64,000 nt of DNA from contig NZ_JADKYZ010000006.1 of NCBI RefSeq assembly GCF_015354245.1, forward strand, positions 360,776-424,775, given 5' to 3'. Below are positions 35,378-46,028 of this stretch, in pieces (within the stretch, counting starts at the first letter, position 1; the number at the start of each line of letters is the position of its first letter). Under the pieces are notes generated by a model. It searched no databases, had not been told where the DNA came from, and saw nothing but the letters and a program-made list of their open reading frames with translations. Source of the stretch: Diaphorobacter caeni (lineage in GTDB: Bacteria; Pseudomonadota; Gammaproteobacteria; Burkholderiales; Burkholderiaceae_C). Position numbers and translations under genes: made by a program.

Positions 35378-35694
35378 CGATGATCGCCCAAACTGCCCGT
35401 CCTCGAAAGCCGTAGGGAAGAATCCGTGCTTTTAGCCTTCTTGGAATTCTTTGATTTGCGTCCGAGGATGCCCATTTTTTGAGCGACCCTTCAATTCCGC
35501 TTGCAAATCAGGCACTTATGCATCGCATACAAAGTGCTCCTCAACTTGTCCACACGACTGTCCAGTGCGGCTGGGGACAACTGCGGCGGGTTGGCGTGTG
35601 GGTTGAGCGACGTGCCCGCTGCGGCTTTTCCGCGCTTGCCCGCGAGGATGAAAGCTCAATGACATAATTGCCCGCAGTCTTTTTCGCTCGCACC
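35378..35694. other. 317-bp divergent intergenic region, no gene recognised
   Basis: Holds the promoters for the COG3146 gene and nadE. A single near-consensus DnaA box, TTGTCCACA, occurs near 35546, but one box does not make an origin. A short open frame here (35479-35667) has no recognisable protein feature. No clear operator was seen. Confidence 0.4.
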
Positions 35695-37753
<2,059 letters not shown>

Positions 37754-37927
37754 GAGCGTCAACACGCTCAGAGCCCGCATTGATTGGAGGGCGGCGCGTG
37801 CAATGCGCGCATGCCCGTATCCATTCAGCATTCGGCATTCAGCGATGGATCGGGCAGTGGACCTCATCGCGATGCGTTCAAGACGCTCAAGGCGTGGCGC
37901 AGGTCGAAGCGCCGCGCCACAAGACCT

Positions 37928-38542
37928 TCAAATGACCGTGCGCAACGGGATCTGCGACATGTTGTTGCCAGCTTCCTGCACCAGCTTGCGCAGCAGCGCG
38001 TCGTGGTCGGTGTGAGCGCTGATCAGGTCCATCTGCCACTCGCCCATGAAACCTGATTTGACGCTGGTCTCCAGAAAGCCCAGCATGCCGTCGTAGTAGC
38101 CGTCCACGTTGAGCAGGCCGATGGGCTTGTCGTGATAGCCGAGCTGGCGCCAGGTCCAGATCTCGAACAGCTCCTCGAACGTGCCGATGCCTCCTGGCAG
38201 TGCGATGAAGGCGTCGCTGCGCTCGGCCATCATGGCCTTGCGTTCATGCATGTTGTCGACGATGTGCAGCTCGTCGCAGTGCTGGTTGGCCAGTTCCTTG
38301 TCGACGAGGGCCTTGGGGATCACGCCGACGACGCGTCCGCCCGCCTTGCGCGTGGCCTCGGCGACCGTGCCCATCAGGCCGCTGCGTCCACCGCCGTAGA
38401 CCAGTTGTCCGCCGTGCTCGCCGATCCAGGTGCCGACCTGAATGGCTGACTGGGTGAACGCGGGATTCTCGCCCGGGCGCGAACCGAGGTAGACGCAGAC
38501 CGAGAACGTGGGGGCGGGTTTCTTCTTGTCAGTGGATGGCAT
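37928..38542 (-). CDS. LOG family protein (cytokinin riboside 5'-monophosphate phosphoribohydrolase-like)
   Basis: A 204-aa Rossmann-fold protein of the LOG family (TIGR00730), which removes ribose 5-phosphate from nucleotide monophosphates. The signature PGGIGTFEELFE is present, with VCVYLGSRPGENPAF at the start, LVYGGGRSGLMGTVAEA, and MHERKAMMAERSDAFIALPGG. The start at 38542 is chosen over an upstream in-frame position at 38581. It overlaps the 3' end of dgkA by 14 bp on the same strand. In bacteria the substrate is often AMP, but this is not shown here. Confidence 0.9.
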   Translation of the reverse strand: MPSTDKKKPAPTFSVCVYLGSRPGENPAFTQSAIQVGTWIGEHGGQLVYGGGRSGLMGTVAEATRKAGGRVVGVIPKALVDKELANQHCDELHIVDNMHERKAMMAERSDAFIALPGGIGTFEELFEIWTWRQLGYHDKPIGLLNVDGYYDGMLGFLETSVKSGFMGEWQMDLISAHTDHDALLRKLVQEAGNNMSQIPLRTVI

Positions 38543-38942
38543 GGGCAAATCTTTGATAGAGGGCGGTGATCCAGATGCCACCGCACAGCAGCAGGGAGAG
38601 CAGCACGGCGGCGCTTCCCATGTCCTTGGCGCGCTTGGAGAGATCGTGCAGCTCCGGGCCGATGCGGTCGATGGCCGCCTCGATGCCGGTGTTGAGCAGC
38701 TCGACGATCAACACCAGCAGCACCGAGCCGGCGAGCAGGGCGACCTCAATCCACGAACCGCCGAGCCAGAAGGCCGCCGGAATCATGACGACCGCAAGGC
38801 AGGCCTCCGAACGGAACGCCTTCTCTCCCCAGCCCGCCTTGAGGCCTTGCAGCGAATAGCCGAAAGCGTGAATCCAGCGATTGAGGCCGGTGCGGGCCTT
38901 GTGTGGATGTGAAGCGGAGGGCTGCGGAAGTGGTGGAGCCAT
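38529..38942 (-). CDS. dgkA: Diacylglycerol kinase
   Basis: Small trimeric inner-membrane kinase that recycles diacylglycerol to phosphatidic acid. The 137-aa protein has HAFGYSLQGLKAGWGEKAFRSEACLAVVMIPAAFWLG, the catalytic segment VELLNTGIEAAIDRIGPELHDLSKRAKDMGSAAVLLSLLL, and three hydrophobic helices. Length is close to E. coli DgkA (122 aa), with an N-terminal extension of about 15 residues. It overlaps the LOG gene start, so the two are likely coupled. Confidence 0.95.
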   Translation of the reverse strand: MAPPLPQPSASHPHKARTGLNRWIHAFGYSLQGLKAGWGEKAFRSEACLAVVMIPAAFWLGGSWIEVALLAGSVLLVLIVELLNTGIEAAIDRIGPELHDLSKRAKDMGSAAVLLSLLLCGGIWITALYQRFAHAIH

Positions 38943-39133
38943 GGGAATGGAGGCAGAGGAAAAATTCAGCGAGAAAGGAGCATCGGGCGCGGATGTGCAC
39001 GATCAGTTGGAACGTGCGGGGCATATTCGGCCAGACATCGTAGCGCAGATGTGAAGGCTCGATCCTGCCCGGCCAGTGTGAACATCGGCTGAATGCCTTG
39101 TTTCGCTCAGCGTGTCAGAGCGTTTTTACGATC

Positions 39134-39706
39134 TCAGGACTTGGCTCGGCGACTGCGTGGCAGCGGCGCAGAATGAATCAGGCGCGTGCCTGCCCATGCG
39201 TCGTGCCAGAACTGGCGTTCAGGGTGAAAGCGGCTGAGCAGCGCCCAGATGGCGATCCAGCCACCCAGAATGACCAGGGCTTCGGCGGCGCTGAGTCTGG
39301 CGGCCCAGCTGACCAGCAGCGGTGGCAGAAACCAGAGCCAGGACAGCGCATACCGTCTGAGCGCGCGCAACTGGCTGATGGAGCGGCCTTGCCGGTCGAC
39401 GACACGGATGTTCCATGTTTTCATGGCAAGCGTCTGGCCCTTGGCCCAGAACCACACGAAGTAGATCCCGAAGATCACGAACAGAAACGCCTGAAGCTCA
39501 TGACGGTTGTCGAGCGCGTTGCGGGTCTGGGTGAGGGCGCTGAACAGATAGCCCGAGATGAACACCACGCCGAACATCAGCATGCCCTCGTACAGCCAGC
39601 AGGCCATGCGGCGCCGCAAAGAGGGCGTTTTGCCTTCCGCGCCGGGAGGCAGGTCCGTCGGAGAGTCTGGGCGGGCGATGGGGCCGGAGGGAAGCGGAGA
39701 ACTCAT
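39134..39706 (-). CDS. RDD family membrane protein
   Basis: A 190-aa inner-membrane protein of the RDD family: RRRMACWLYEGMLMFGVVFISGYLF opens the first helix, and KGQTLAMKTWNIRVVDRQGRSISQLRALRRYALSW is the characteristic middle signature. The C-terminal FHPERQFWHDAWAGTRLI matches the family end. The function is not established; some RDD proteins are ion transporters. It is the last gene of the minus-strand sigma-factor operon, 40 bp after DUF3106. Confidence 0.88.
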   Translation of the reverse strand: MSSPLPSGPIARPDSPTDLPPGAEGKTPSLRRRMACWLYEGMLMFGVVFISGYLFSALTQTRNALDNRHELQAFLFVIFGIYFVWFWAKGQTLAMKTWNIRVVDRQGRSISQLRALRRYALSWLWFLPPLLVSWAARLSAAEALVILGGWIAIWALLSRFHPERQFWHDAWAGTRLIHSAPLPRSRRAKS

Positions 39707-39746
39707 TCGACGGTCGTGGCTGCGGGTGAAAGCTGAATGCGGGTGG

Positions 39747-40613
39747 CTACTGAGGTGAATTGACCGAGGTGACATCCCGCAGATCCACCTTTTCCTCGGT
39801 GTCCGGCGCCGAGGCCGGGGTCAGGGGAGGCAGGGGTTGAGCGGTTGCCGACGCGCCCTGGACCGGCGCGGTCTCCACCACGTTGGGCGCGCTGGGAAGC
39901 GGTGCCGCCGGTGGAGGGAAGACATGCGGCACATGGTAGTCCGTCATGGGAGGGATCTTCGGCGGGTTGGGTTGATTTGGCGCAACCGTTGTCGCGGCCG
40001 GAATGCGTACCAATTTCTTGGATGGGGGCGACTTGACCACCACGGCAGCTCCGAACGGCTTGCGTGAGGCCTTGGCGGCGAGTTGCTTCTTTTCCTCTTC
40101 GCTGAGGGCCTGATAGGCCTCCCATTGCGCGAGCTTGTCGTCCGGCGACAGGCGATTCGTGGCGGCAAAGTTCAGCCGGGCCTGGCTGCGCTGCTGGGCG
40201 CTGAGGTTGGCCCACTCCGTCATACGGCTGAGCATCTTGGCCTGTTCCTGCTCGCTCAGGGAGTCGAAATTCGACGCCAGAGTCAGCCAGTGGCGCTTCT
40301 GTCCTTCGCTCAGCTGGTTCCAGCGGGTGGCCAGCGGCGAGAGGGCGTCTTTCTGGGAGCTGGAGAGTTCGCCCCACATGGGACCGCCCTGCGCGACAGG
40401 CAGGGGCGCTCGAGTCATGGTCGAGCTTGGGCGAATATTGGATCGCTTCGAGGGGAGCGCCTCATCCGGCGTCGAGATGGTGGGCGCGATGTCCAGGTAC
40501 GTGACAGCTTTCCATGCGCCAAATGTCAGGCACGCCAAAACCAGCAGCCCCACGATGGCGGCTGCAAGGCTGGGTCTGGAACGGTCGGATACGTCTGGCG
40601 CCAATCTCTGCAT
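39747..40613 (-). CDS. DUF3106 domain-containing protein
   Basis: A 288-aa protein with one N-terminal membrane helix (LAAAIVGLLVLACLTFGAW, about 18-36) and a periplasmic part. Residues 70-170 contain repeated units of the form W-x-x-L-S-x-x-Q-(K/R): WGELSSSQKDAL, WNQLSEGQKRHW, FDSLSEQEQAKM, WANLSAQQRSQA, YQALSEEEKKQL. These define DUF3106. The C-terminal third is Pro-rich. The function is unknown. It lies between the DUF3619 gene and the RDD gene in an operon headed by an ECF-type sigma factor, suggesting an envelope role. Confidence 0.85.
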   Translation of the reverse strand: MQRLAPDVSDRSRPSLAAAIVGLLVLACLTFGAWKAVTYLDIAPTISTPDEALPSKRSNIRPSSTMTRAPLPVAQGGPMWGELSSSQKDALSPLATRWNQLSEGQKRHWLTLASNFDSLSEQEQAKMLSRMTEWANLSAQQRSQARLNFAATNRLSPDDKLAQWEAYQALSEEEKKQLAAKASRKPFGAAVVVKSPPSKKLVRIPAATTVAPNQPNPPKIPPMTDYHVPHVFPPPAAPLPSAPNVVETAPVQGASATAQPLPPLTPASAPDTEEKVDLRDVTSVNSPQ

Positions 40614-40639
40614 GCAAATCGGTGGTCAACCGATCAGGT

Positions 40640-41101
40640 TCAAGGTTTGTGTTGGGATGTTTTCAGATATTGCAGAAAACCGGGGTCAGTATAGGCCTCT
40701 GGAGGCAGGTCATCGGTGAGAAGGGCGGCATCCACCTCGGCAATTTCATTCGCGCCGGCTTCATTCTGGTTCACGCCCACGACGAACAGACCCACGAGCA
40801 GCGCTGCGACGGGGATTGCAGACACCAGAGCGCGCCACCAGTTTCCACCTTCGCTGCCCCAGCCGCCACCCATGGTGGCTGTGTGGCCGACGCCCAGAAC
40901 GACGGGCTCGGCCACCACGGGACGCTGCGCCACGACGGCAGGACGCTTGCGCTTGTCCAGTGCCTGCATGCGGCCTGCACGCAGGCGTTCGGCGATGTCG
41001 TAAGGAAGCTCGTTGCTGCCTTGGTCGAGGCGGGCCACCACCCGAAGGGCGAAACGGTCTGCCGCTGTGCTGTTCGAATTGTCGGAGATATGGCGGTTCA
41101 T
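40640..41101 (-). CDS. DUF3619 protein, candidate anti-sigma partner
   Basis: A 153-aa protein of the DUF3619 family. It has a cytoplasmic N-terminal half (about 1-85, with ADRFALRVVARLDQGSNELPYDIAERLRAGR) and one membrane helix (WWRALVSAIPVAALLVGLFVVGV), then a short acidic periplasmic tail. Its ATG at 41101 overlaps the sigma-factor stop (ATGA). This topology and coupling match membrane anti-sigma factors such as RseA, so an anti-sigma role is inferred; no sequence motif proves it. Confidence 0.78.
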   Translation of the reverse strand: MNRHISDNSNSTAADRFALRVVARLDQGSNELPYDIAERLRAGRMQALDKRKRPAVVAQRPVVAEPVVLGVGHTATMGGGWGSEGGNWWRALVSAIPVAALLVGLFVVGVNQNEAGANEIAEVDAALLTDDLPPEAYTDPGFLQYLKTSQHKP

Positions 41102-41676
41102 AGCTCGATTCCTTTTGCCTTCAGTGCCTTGCTCAACGTCTGAATGGCGCGGAAGCAGTGCGTTTTGACGCTGCCCTCGGAGCAACCCATCGCTGCGGCC
41201 GTTTCTGCAACATCCATTTCCTCCCAGTAACGCATGAGAAAGGCTTCTCGTTGACGCGCGGGCAGCTCCTGTATCTCTTTTTCTATCTCGTGGAAGATCT
41301 GCTTGCGGCGGATCTGGTCTTCCGCGCTCTGGCTGCCTTCCCGCTGATCGCCCTCGATGGCGTAGTTCTCCAGCAGGTCGAAATCCCCCGCTTCATCACT
41401 CGGACTTTCGAAGTCGCTGAGGCTGGTGAACAAAGCGTTACGAGTTTTTTGTCGGCGGAACCAGTCGAGCGTGCTGTTCGACAGGATGCGCTGGAACAGC
41501 ATCGGCAGTTCGTTGACAGGCTTGTCTCCGTAATGCTCCGCCAGCTTGATCATGCTGTCCTGGACGATGTCCAGTGCGGCCTCCTCATCACGAACGTGAT
41601 AGACCGTGCGCTTGAAGGCACGCTTGTCTACGCTCTTGAGGAAATCTGACAGTTCTTGTTCGGAGGCCAATGGCAA
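41098..41676 (-). CDS. RNA polymerase sigma factor, ECF/sigma-70 family
   Basis: A 192-aa sigma factor. Region 2 is seen in AALDIVQDSMIKLAEHYGD and LFQRILSNSTLDWFRRQKTRN; region 4 in EKEIQELPARQREAFLMRYWEEMDVAETAAAMGCSEGSVKTHCFRAIQTLSKAL, a full helix-turn-helix for the -35 element. The linker carries an acidic insert (about 90-120). The longest start is TTG at 41676, with another TTG two codons later; no ATG is suitably placed. It heads the operon sigma-DUF3619-DUF3106-RDD. The target regulon is unknown. Confidence 0.92.
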   Translation of the reverse strand: MPLASEQELSDFLKSVDKRAFKRTVYHVRDEEAALDIVQDSMIKLAEHYGDKPVNELPMLFQRILSNSTLDWFRRQKTRNALFTSLSDFESPSDEAGDFDLLENYAIEGDQREGSQSAEDQIRRKQIFHEIEKEIQELPARQREAFLMRYWEEMDVAETAAAMGCSEGSVKTHCFRAIQTLSKALKAKGIEL

Positions 41677-41961
41677 AACTGTCCCGCAAGGGGACTGACT
41701 GGGTCAGCACAATGAAGCTGGCCACTTGGTTGTTAATCCGGCGATTATGACATCAGAGTAGTTTTTTTGAGCACTGGGCTGTGCGCAGGGCCGCAAAGTG
41801 CAATAATGTGCGCTGCAGCAAATAACGCAAACGGGTCCCGGTTCGGCGAAGAACTCATGTCGCTCATGACCGAGGCCTCAAGTTCCAAGGCGGCTTCACA
41901 AGAGTTCGACCAAGGGGCACCCAAGGTTTTTCGTTAGAGAAATTCACAAAGGTTCATCATC

Positions 41962-43743
41962 ATGGAAATCTCCAAGGCCGAAATCACCTCGGCAGCCGCA
42001 GCAGCCAGCGGCAATGCCGGCACCCAGGAACTGATGGGCGCCGAAATCCTCGTCAAATCCCTTCAGGCCGAAAACGTTCAGTACATCTGGGGCTATCCCG
42101 GCGGTGCGGTTCTTTATATCTACGACGCCCTGTACAAGCAGGACACCATGCAGCACGTGCTGGTGCGCCATGAGCAGGCGGCCGTTCACGCGGCTGACGG
42201 CTATGCCCGCGCAACCGGCGACGTCGGCGTGGCGCTGGTGACCTCCGGCCCTGGCCTCACGAACGCCGTGACCGGTATCGCGACCGCGTACATGGATTCG
42301 ATCCCGATGGTGATCATCTCTGGTCAAGTGCCCACGCCCGCCATCGGCCTCGACGCTTTCCAGGAATGCGATACCGTCGGCATCACGCGCCCCATCGTCA
42401 AGCACAACTTCCTCGTGAAGGACGTGCGCGATCTGGCGATGACCATGAAGAAGGCCTTCCACATCGCGCGCACCGGTCGCCCCGGCCCCGTGGTGGTGGA
42501 CATTCCAAAGGACGTCTCCTTCAAGAAGACCCCGTACAGCGGCTATCCACAGAGCGTGGAAATGCGTTCGTACAACCCGGTCAAGAAGGGGCACGGCGGC
42601 CAGATCCGCAAGGCGCTGCAGCTGTTGCTGACAGCCAAGCGTCCCTATATCTATACCGGCGGCGGCGTGCTGCTGGGCAATGCCTGCAATGAACTGCGCA
42701 CGCTGGTCGACATGCTGGGCTACCCGGTCACCAACACGCTGATGGGTCTGGGTGCGTATCCCGCATCCGATCCCAAGTTCCTCGGCATGCTGGGCATGCA
42801 CGGCACGATCGAAGCTAACAACGCCATGCAGAACTGTGATGTGTTGCTGGCTGTTGGCGCGCGTTTCGATGACCGCGTGATCGGTAATCCCAAGCACTTC
42901 GCTCAGAACGATCGCAAGATCATTCATATCGACATTGATCCTTCCAGCATCTCCAAGCGCGTGAAGGTTGATATCCCGATCGTTGGCGATGTGAAGGACG
43001 TGCTGACCGAGCTGATCAACATGATCAAGGAAACCACGACCCGTGCCGACTCCGGTGCGTTGGCGCAGTGGTGGAAGCAGATCGAGACATGGCGCAGCCG
43101 CGATTGCCTCGCTTACGACCGCGACAACACCAGCGTGATCAAGCCGCAGTACGTGGTGGACACGCTCTGGAACATGACCAAGGATGCTGATACCTACATC
43201 ACGTCCGACGTGGGTCAGCACCAGATGTGGGCCGCGCAGTACTACCGTTTCGACGAGCCACGTCGCTGGATCAACTCCGGTGGTCTGGGCACGATGGGCG
43301 TGGGTATTCCTTACGCCATGGGCATCAAGCTGGCCAAGCCGAAGTCCGAAGTGTTCTGCATCACAGGCGAAGGCTCGGTGCAGATGAACATTCAGGAACT
43401 CGCGACCTGCCTGCAGTACAACACGCCGATCAAGATCTGCGCGCTGAACAACCGTTACCTCGGCATGGTGCGCCAGTGGCAGGAAATCGAGTACTCGGGC
43501 CGCTACAGCCACAGCTACATGGATTCCCTGCCGAACTTCGTGAAGCTGGCCGAGGCCTATGGCCACGTCGGCATGCTGATCGAGCGTCCTCAGGATGTGG
43601 AGCCCGCACTGCGCGAGGCGCGCAAGCTCAAGGACCGCACGGTGTTCATGGACTTCCGTACCGATCCCACCGAGAACGTGTTCCCGATGGTGCAGGCCGG
43701 CAAGGGCATCACCGAGATGCTGCTGGGCGCGGAAGATCTGTAA
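41962..43743 (+). CDS. ilvB: Acetolactate synthase, large subunit
   Basis: Thiamine-diphosphate enzyme that makes acetolactate or acetohydroxybutyrate, the first common step to valine, leucine and isoleucine. The 593-aa protein has GAEILVKSLQAENVQYIWGYPGGAVLYIYDAL, the catalytic glutamate in VRHEQAAVHAADGYAR, GPGLTNAVTGIATAYMDSIPMV, a FAD region, and the ThDP motif GEGSVQMNIQEL...NNRYLGMVRQWQ. The start at 41962 leaves a 25-residue tail before the core. ilvH and ilvC follow on the same strand. The 285 bp upstream contain no evident leader peptide rich in branched-chain residues. Confidence 0.96.
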   Translation: MEISKAEITSAAAAASGNAGTQELMGAEILVKSLQAENVQYIWGYPGGAVLYIYDALYKQDTMQHVLVRHEQAAVHAADGYARATGDVGVALVTSGPGLTNAVTGIATAYMDSIPMVIISGQVPTPAIGLDAFQECDTVGITRPIVKHNFLVKDVRDLAMTMKKAFHIARTGRPGPVVVDIPKDVSFKKTPYSGYPQSVEMRSYNPVKKGHGGQIRKALQLLLTAKRPYIYTGGGVLLGNACNELRTLVDMLGYPVTNTLMGLGAYPASDPKFLGMLGMHGTIEANNAMQNCDVLLAVGARFDDRVIGNPKHFAQNDRKIIHIDIDPSSISKRVKVDIPIVGDVKDVLTELINMIKETTTRADSGALAQWWKQIETWRSRDCLAYDRDNTSVIKPQYVVDTLWNMTKDADTYITSDVGQHQMWAAQYYRFDEPRRWINSGGLGTMGVGIPYAMGIKLAKPKSEVFCITGEGSVQMNIQELATCLQYNTPIKICALNNRYLGMVRQWQEIEYSGRYSHSYMDSLPNFVKLAEAYGHVGMLIERPQDVEPALREARKLKDRTVFMDFRTDPTENVFPMVQAGKGITEMLLGAEDL

Positions 43744-43809
43744 GACTTCTCGAAGCGCAACCATCCATAATGCCGGGTTGCAGGGGTAATCCCGCTCCCG
43801 GTCCTTCAT

Positions 43810-43836
43810 CGCCATTCGCGAGAATGGCGGCTTTTT
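43810..43836 (+). terminator. Intra-cluster terminator hairpin between ilvB and ilvH
   Basis: CGCCATTC (43810-43817) and GAATGGCG (43822-43829) form an 8-bp perfect stem with loop GCGA, followed by GCTTTTTG. It looks like a functional intrinsic terminator 66 bp after the ilvB stop and could lower ilvH-ilvC expression relative to ilvB. Confidence 0.7.
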
Positions 43837-43910
43837 GACGAATCTATTGCCTGCCGAGCCTGGTGTTTACCGACATCGGGGGAGGGCAGCGAAAAGAGGA
43901 ATCACACATC

Positions 43911-44402
43911 ATGAAACACATCATCGCCGTTCTGCTGGAAAACGAACCCGGAGCCCTGTCTCGCGTGGTCGGTCTGTTTTCCGCGCGTGGCTACAACATC
44001 GAATCGCTGACCGTGGCTCCCACCGAGGACGCCTCGCTGTCGCGCATGACCATCCAGACGACGGGCTCGGAAGACGTGATCGAGCAGATCACCAAGCACC
44101 TGAACCGTCTGATCGAAGTCGTGAAGGTCGTCGACCTCACCGAAGGTTCCTACACCGAGCGCGAGCTCATGATGGTGAAGGTGCGCGCGGTCGGCAAGGA
44201 GCGCGAAGAAATGAAGCGCATGGCCGACATCTTCCGCGGCCGCATCATCGACGTGACCGACAAGAGCTACACCGTCGAGCTGACGGGCGATCAGAGCAAG
44301 AACGATGCGTTCCTGCAGGCGATCGACCGTACGGCCATTCTCGAAACAGTGCGCACTGGCGCCAGCGGCATTGGCCGGGGCGAGCGGATTCTGCGCGTGT
44401 AA
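43911..44402 (+). CDS. ilvH: Acetolactate synthase, small (regulatory) subunit
   Basis: Regulatory subunit that gives valine feedback inhibition to IlvB. The 163-aa protein has an N-terminal ACT domain (HIIAVLLENEPGALSRVVGLFSARGYNIESLTV) and the C-terminal domain containing ELMMVKVRAVGKEREEMKRMADIFRGRIIDVTDKSYTVELTG. The ATG at 43911 has AGAGGA upstream. Length equals E. coli IlvH (163 aa). A terminator-like hairpin lies between it and ilvB; ilvC follows after 111 bp. Confidence 0.97.
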   Translation: MKHIIAVLLENEPGALSRVVGLFSARGYNIESLTVAPTEDASLSRMTIQTTGSEDVIEQITKHLNRLIEVVKVVDLTEGSYTERELMMVKVRAVGKEREEMKRMADIFRGRIIDVTDKSYTVELTGDQSKNDAFLQAIDRTAILETVRTGASGIGRGERILRV

Positions 44403-44480
44403 ACGGCACGGGATCACCCTCTCGCGCCAAACCACATGCAGAGTGTTTTTCGCTGCATTTCTTCTTCGTTTAGTTTTTAG

Positions 44481-45530
<1,050 letters not shown>

Positions 45531-45552
45531 TCTTTGATGATCCGTTAAATGC

Positions 45553-45580
45553 AAGCGCCCCTTTTGGGGCGTTTGTTTTT
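45553..45580 (+). terminator. Rho-independent terminator of ilvC
   Basis: AAGCGCCCC (45553-45561) pairs with GGGGCGTTT (45566-45574), including one G-U pair, across a TTTT loop, followed by GTTTTTT. It begins 22 bp after the ilvC stop. Confidence 0.87.
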
Positions 45581-45603
45581 TGGGGTTCTTTGTTTTCTTT
45601 GAA

Positions 45604-45740
45604 GAAGCCTGCGGCTTCGATGGTGGGTCGTTTTTGGGGGGGGGCAAGACAGCCCCTCATGCTTTGTTGCAAAGCCTTGTCGTACGACAGTACTGCCTGC
45701 GGCTTTGCGTCGCGCCTGAGGGGCTGTCTTGCCGTTGGGG
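45604..45740. repeat. 137-bp structured repeat, copy B
   Basis: Same layout and length as copy A at 33254-33390: hairpin GAAGCC-TGC-GGCTTC, a G-rich spacer, a 17-bp perfect inverted repeat GGCAAGACAGCCCCTCA (45643-45659) with its complement at 45717-45733, an inner stem GCAAAGCC/GGCTTTGC, an AGTACTG apex and the end CCGTTGGGG. The outer arms differ from copy A at two positions and the inner stem at most positions, all compensated on the other arm. Similarity continues past 45740 with GCTGCGCTTCGCAGGC. Confidence 0.75.
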
Positions 45741-45845
45741 TTTTCGTTTGGACGTCTGCTGCGCTTCGCAGGCTCGCTCCGGGATTCGGGTTCGGGAGTC
45801 TGACGAAAACCACGTTCCAAGCCTGTTGTGCTACATTGTCGTTCT

Positions 45846-45893
45846 ATGAAAACGTTGGCTCTCGCCCTAGCTCTACTGCCCTTCGGGCTGTGA
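45846..45893 (+). CDS. leuL: Leucine-rich leader peptide of leuA (attenuation)
   Basis: A 15-codon frame encoding MKTLALALALLPFGL, then TGA. Six of fifteen residues are leucine, and their codons include TTG, CTC and two CTA, which are rare in this GC-rich genome. It lies 136 bp before leuA and overlaps the attenuator secondary structures. Translation would sense charged leucine tRNA. A possible -10 box TACATT (45832-45837) would start transcription only a few bases before the ATG, so the leader may have almost no ribosome site. The call rests on composition, position and structure together. Confidence 0.8.
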   Translation: MKTLALALALLPFGL

Positions 45894-45960
45894 TGTTGGC
45901 GCGCGAGCGAACTGTTCATCCGATGGCCCGTATGCAAGCGCAGCGGGCCATTTGTTTTTT
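45878..45960 (+). promoter_or_regulatory. leuA transcription attenuator
   Basis: Three mutually exclusive pairings are visible. Segment 1 GCCC (45878-45881) pairs with segment 2 GGGC (45885-45888). Segment 2, as CGGGCTGT (45884-45891), pairs with segment 3, ATGGCCCG (45923-45930), eight pairs including two G-U. Segment 3 pairs with segment 4 CGGGCCAT (45944-45951) as an 8-bp terminator stem followed by TTGTTTTTT. A ribosome stalled on the leucine codons would mask segment 1 and favour the antiterminator. Confidence 0.78.
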
Positions 45961-46028
45961 GCGCTTGGCAAACGGTTCTTTTCAACTTGCGGGGCTGCCA
46001 TTCTTCTTGCAGCGCTCTGGAGACCACG

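Noticed and set aside
35540..35560. DnaA-box-like TTGTCCACA near nadE, considered as an origin element
   Set aside because: Only one box, no AT-rich unwinding region, and no dnaA or dnaN nearby.
35479..35667. 62-codon open frame before nadE
   Set aside because: No recognisable motif, and it sits in a divergent promoter region; not enough support for a gene.
41808..41937. Short open frame (about 42 codons) upstream of ilvB, considered as an attenuation leader peptide
   Set aside because: It lacks runs of Ile, Val or Leu codons, and no terminator/antiterminator pair was seen before ilvB.
41944..43815. 623-codon minus-strand frame opposite ilvB
   Set aside because: His/Val/Gly-rich shadow translation; ilvB on the plus strand has complete family motifs.
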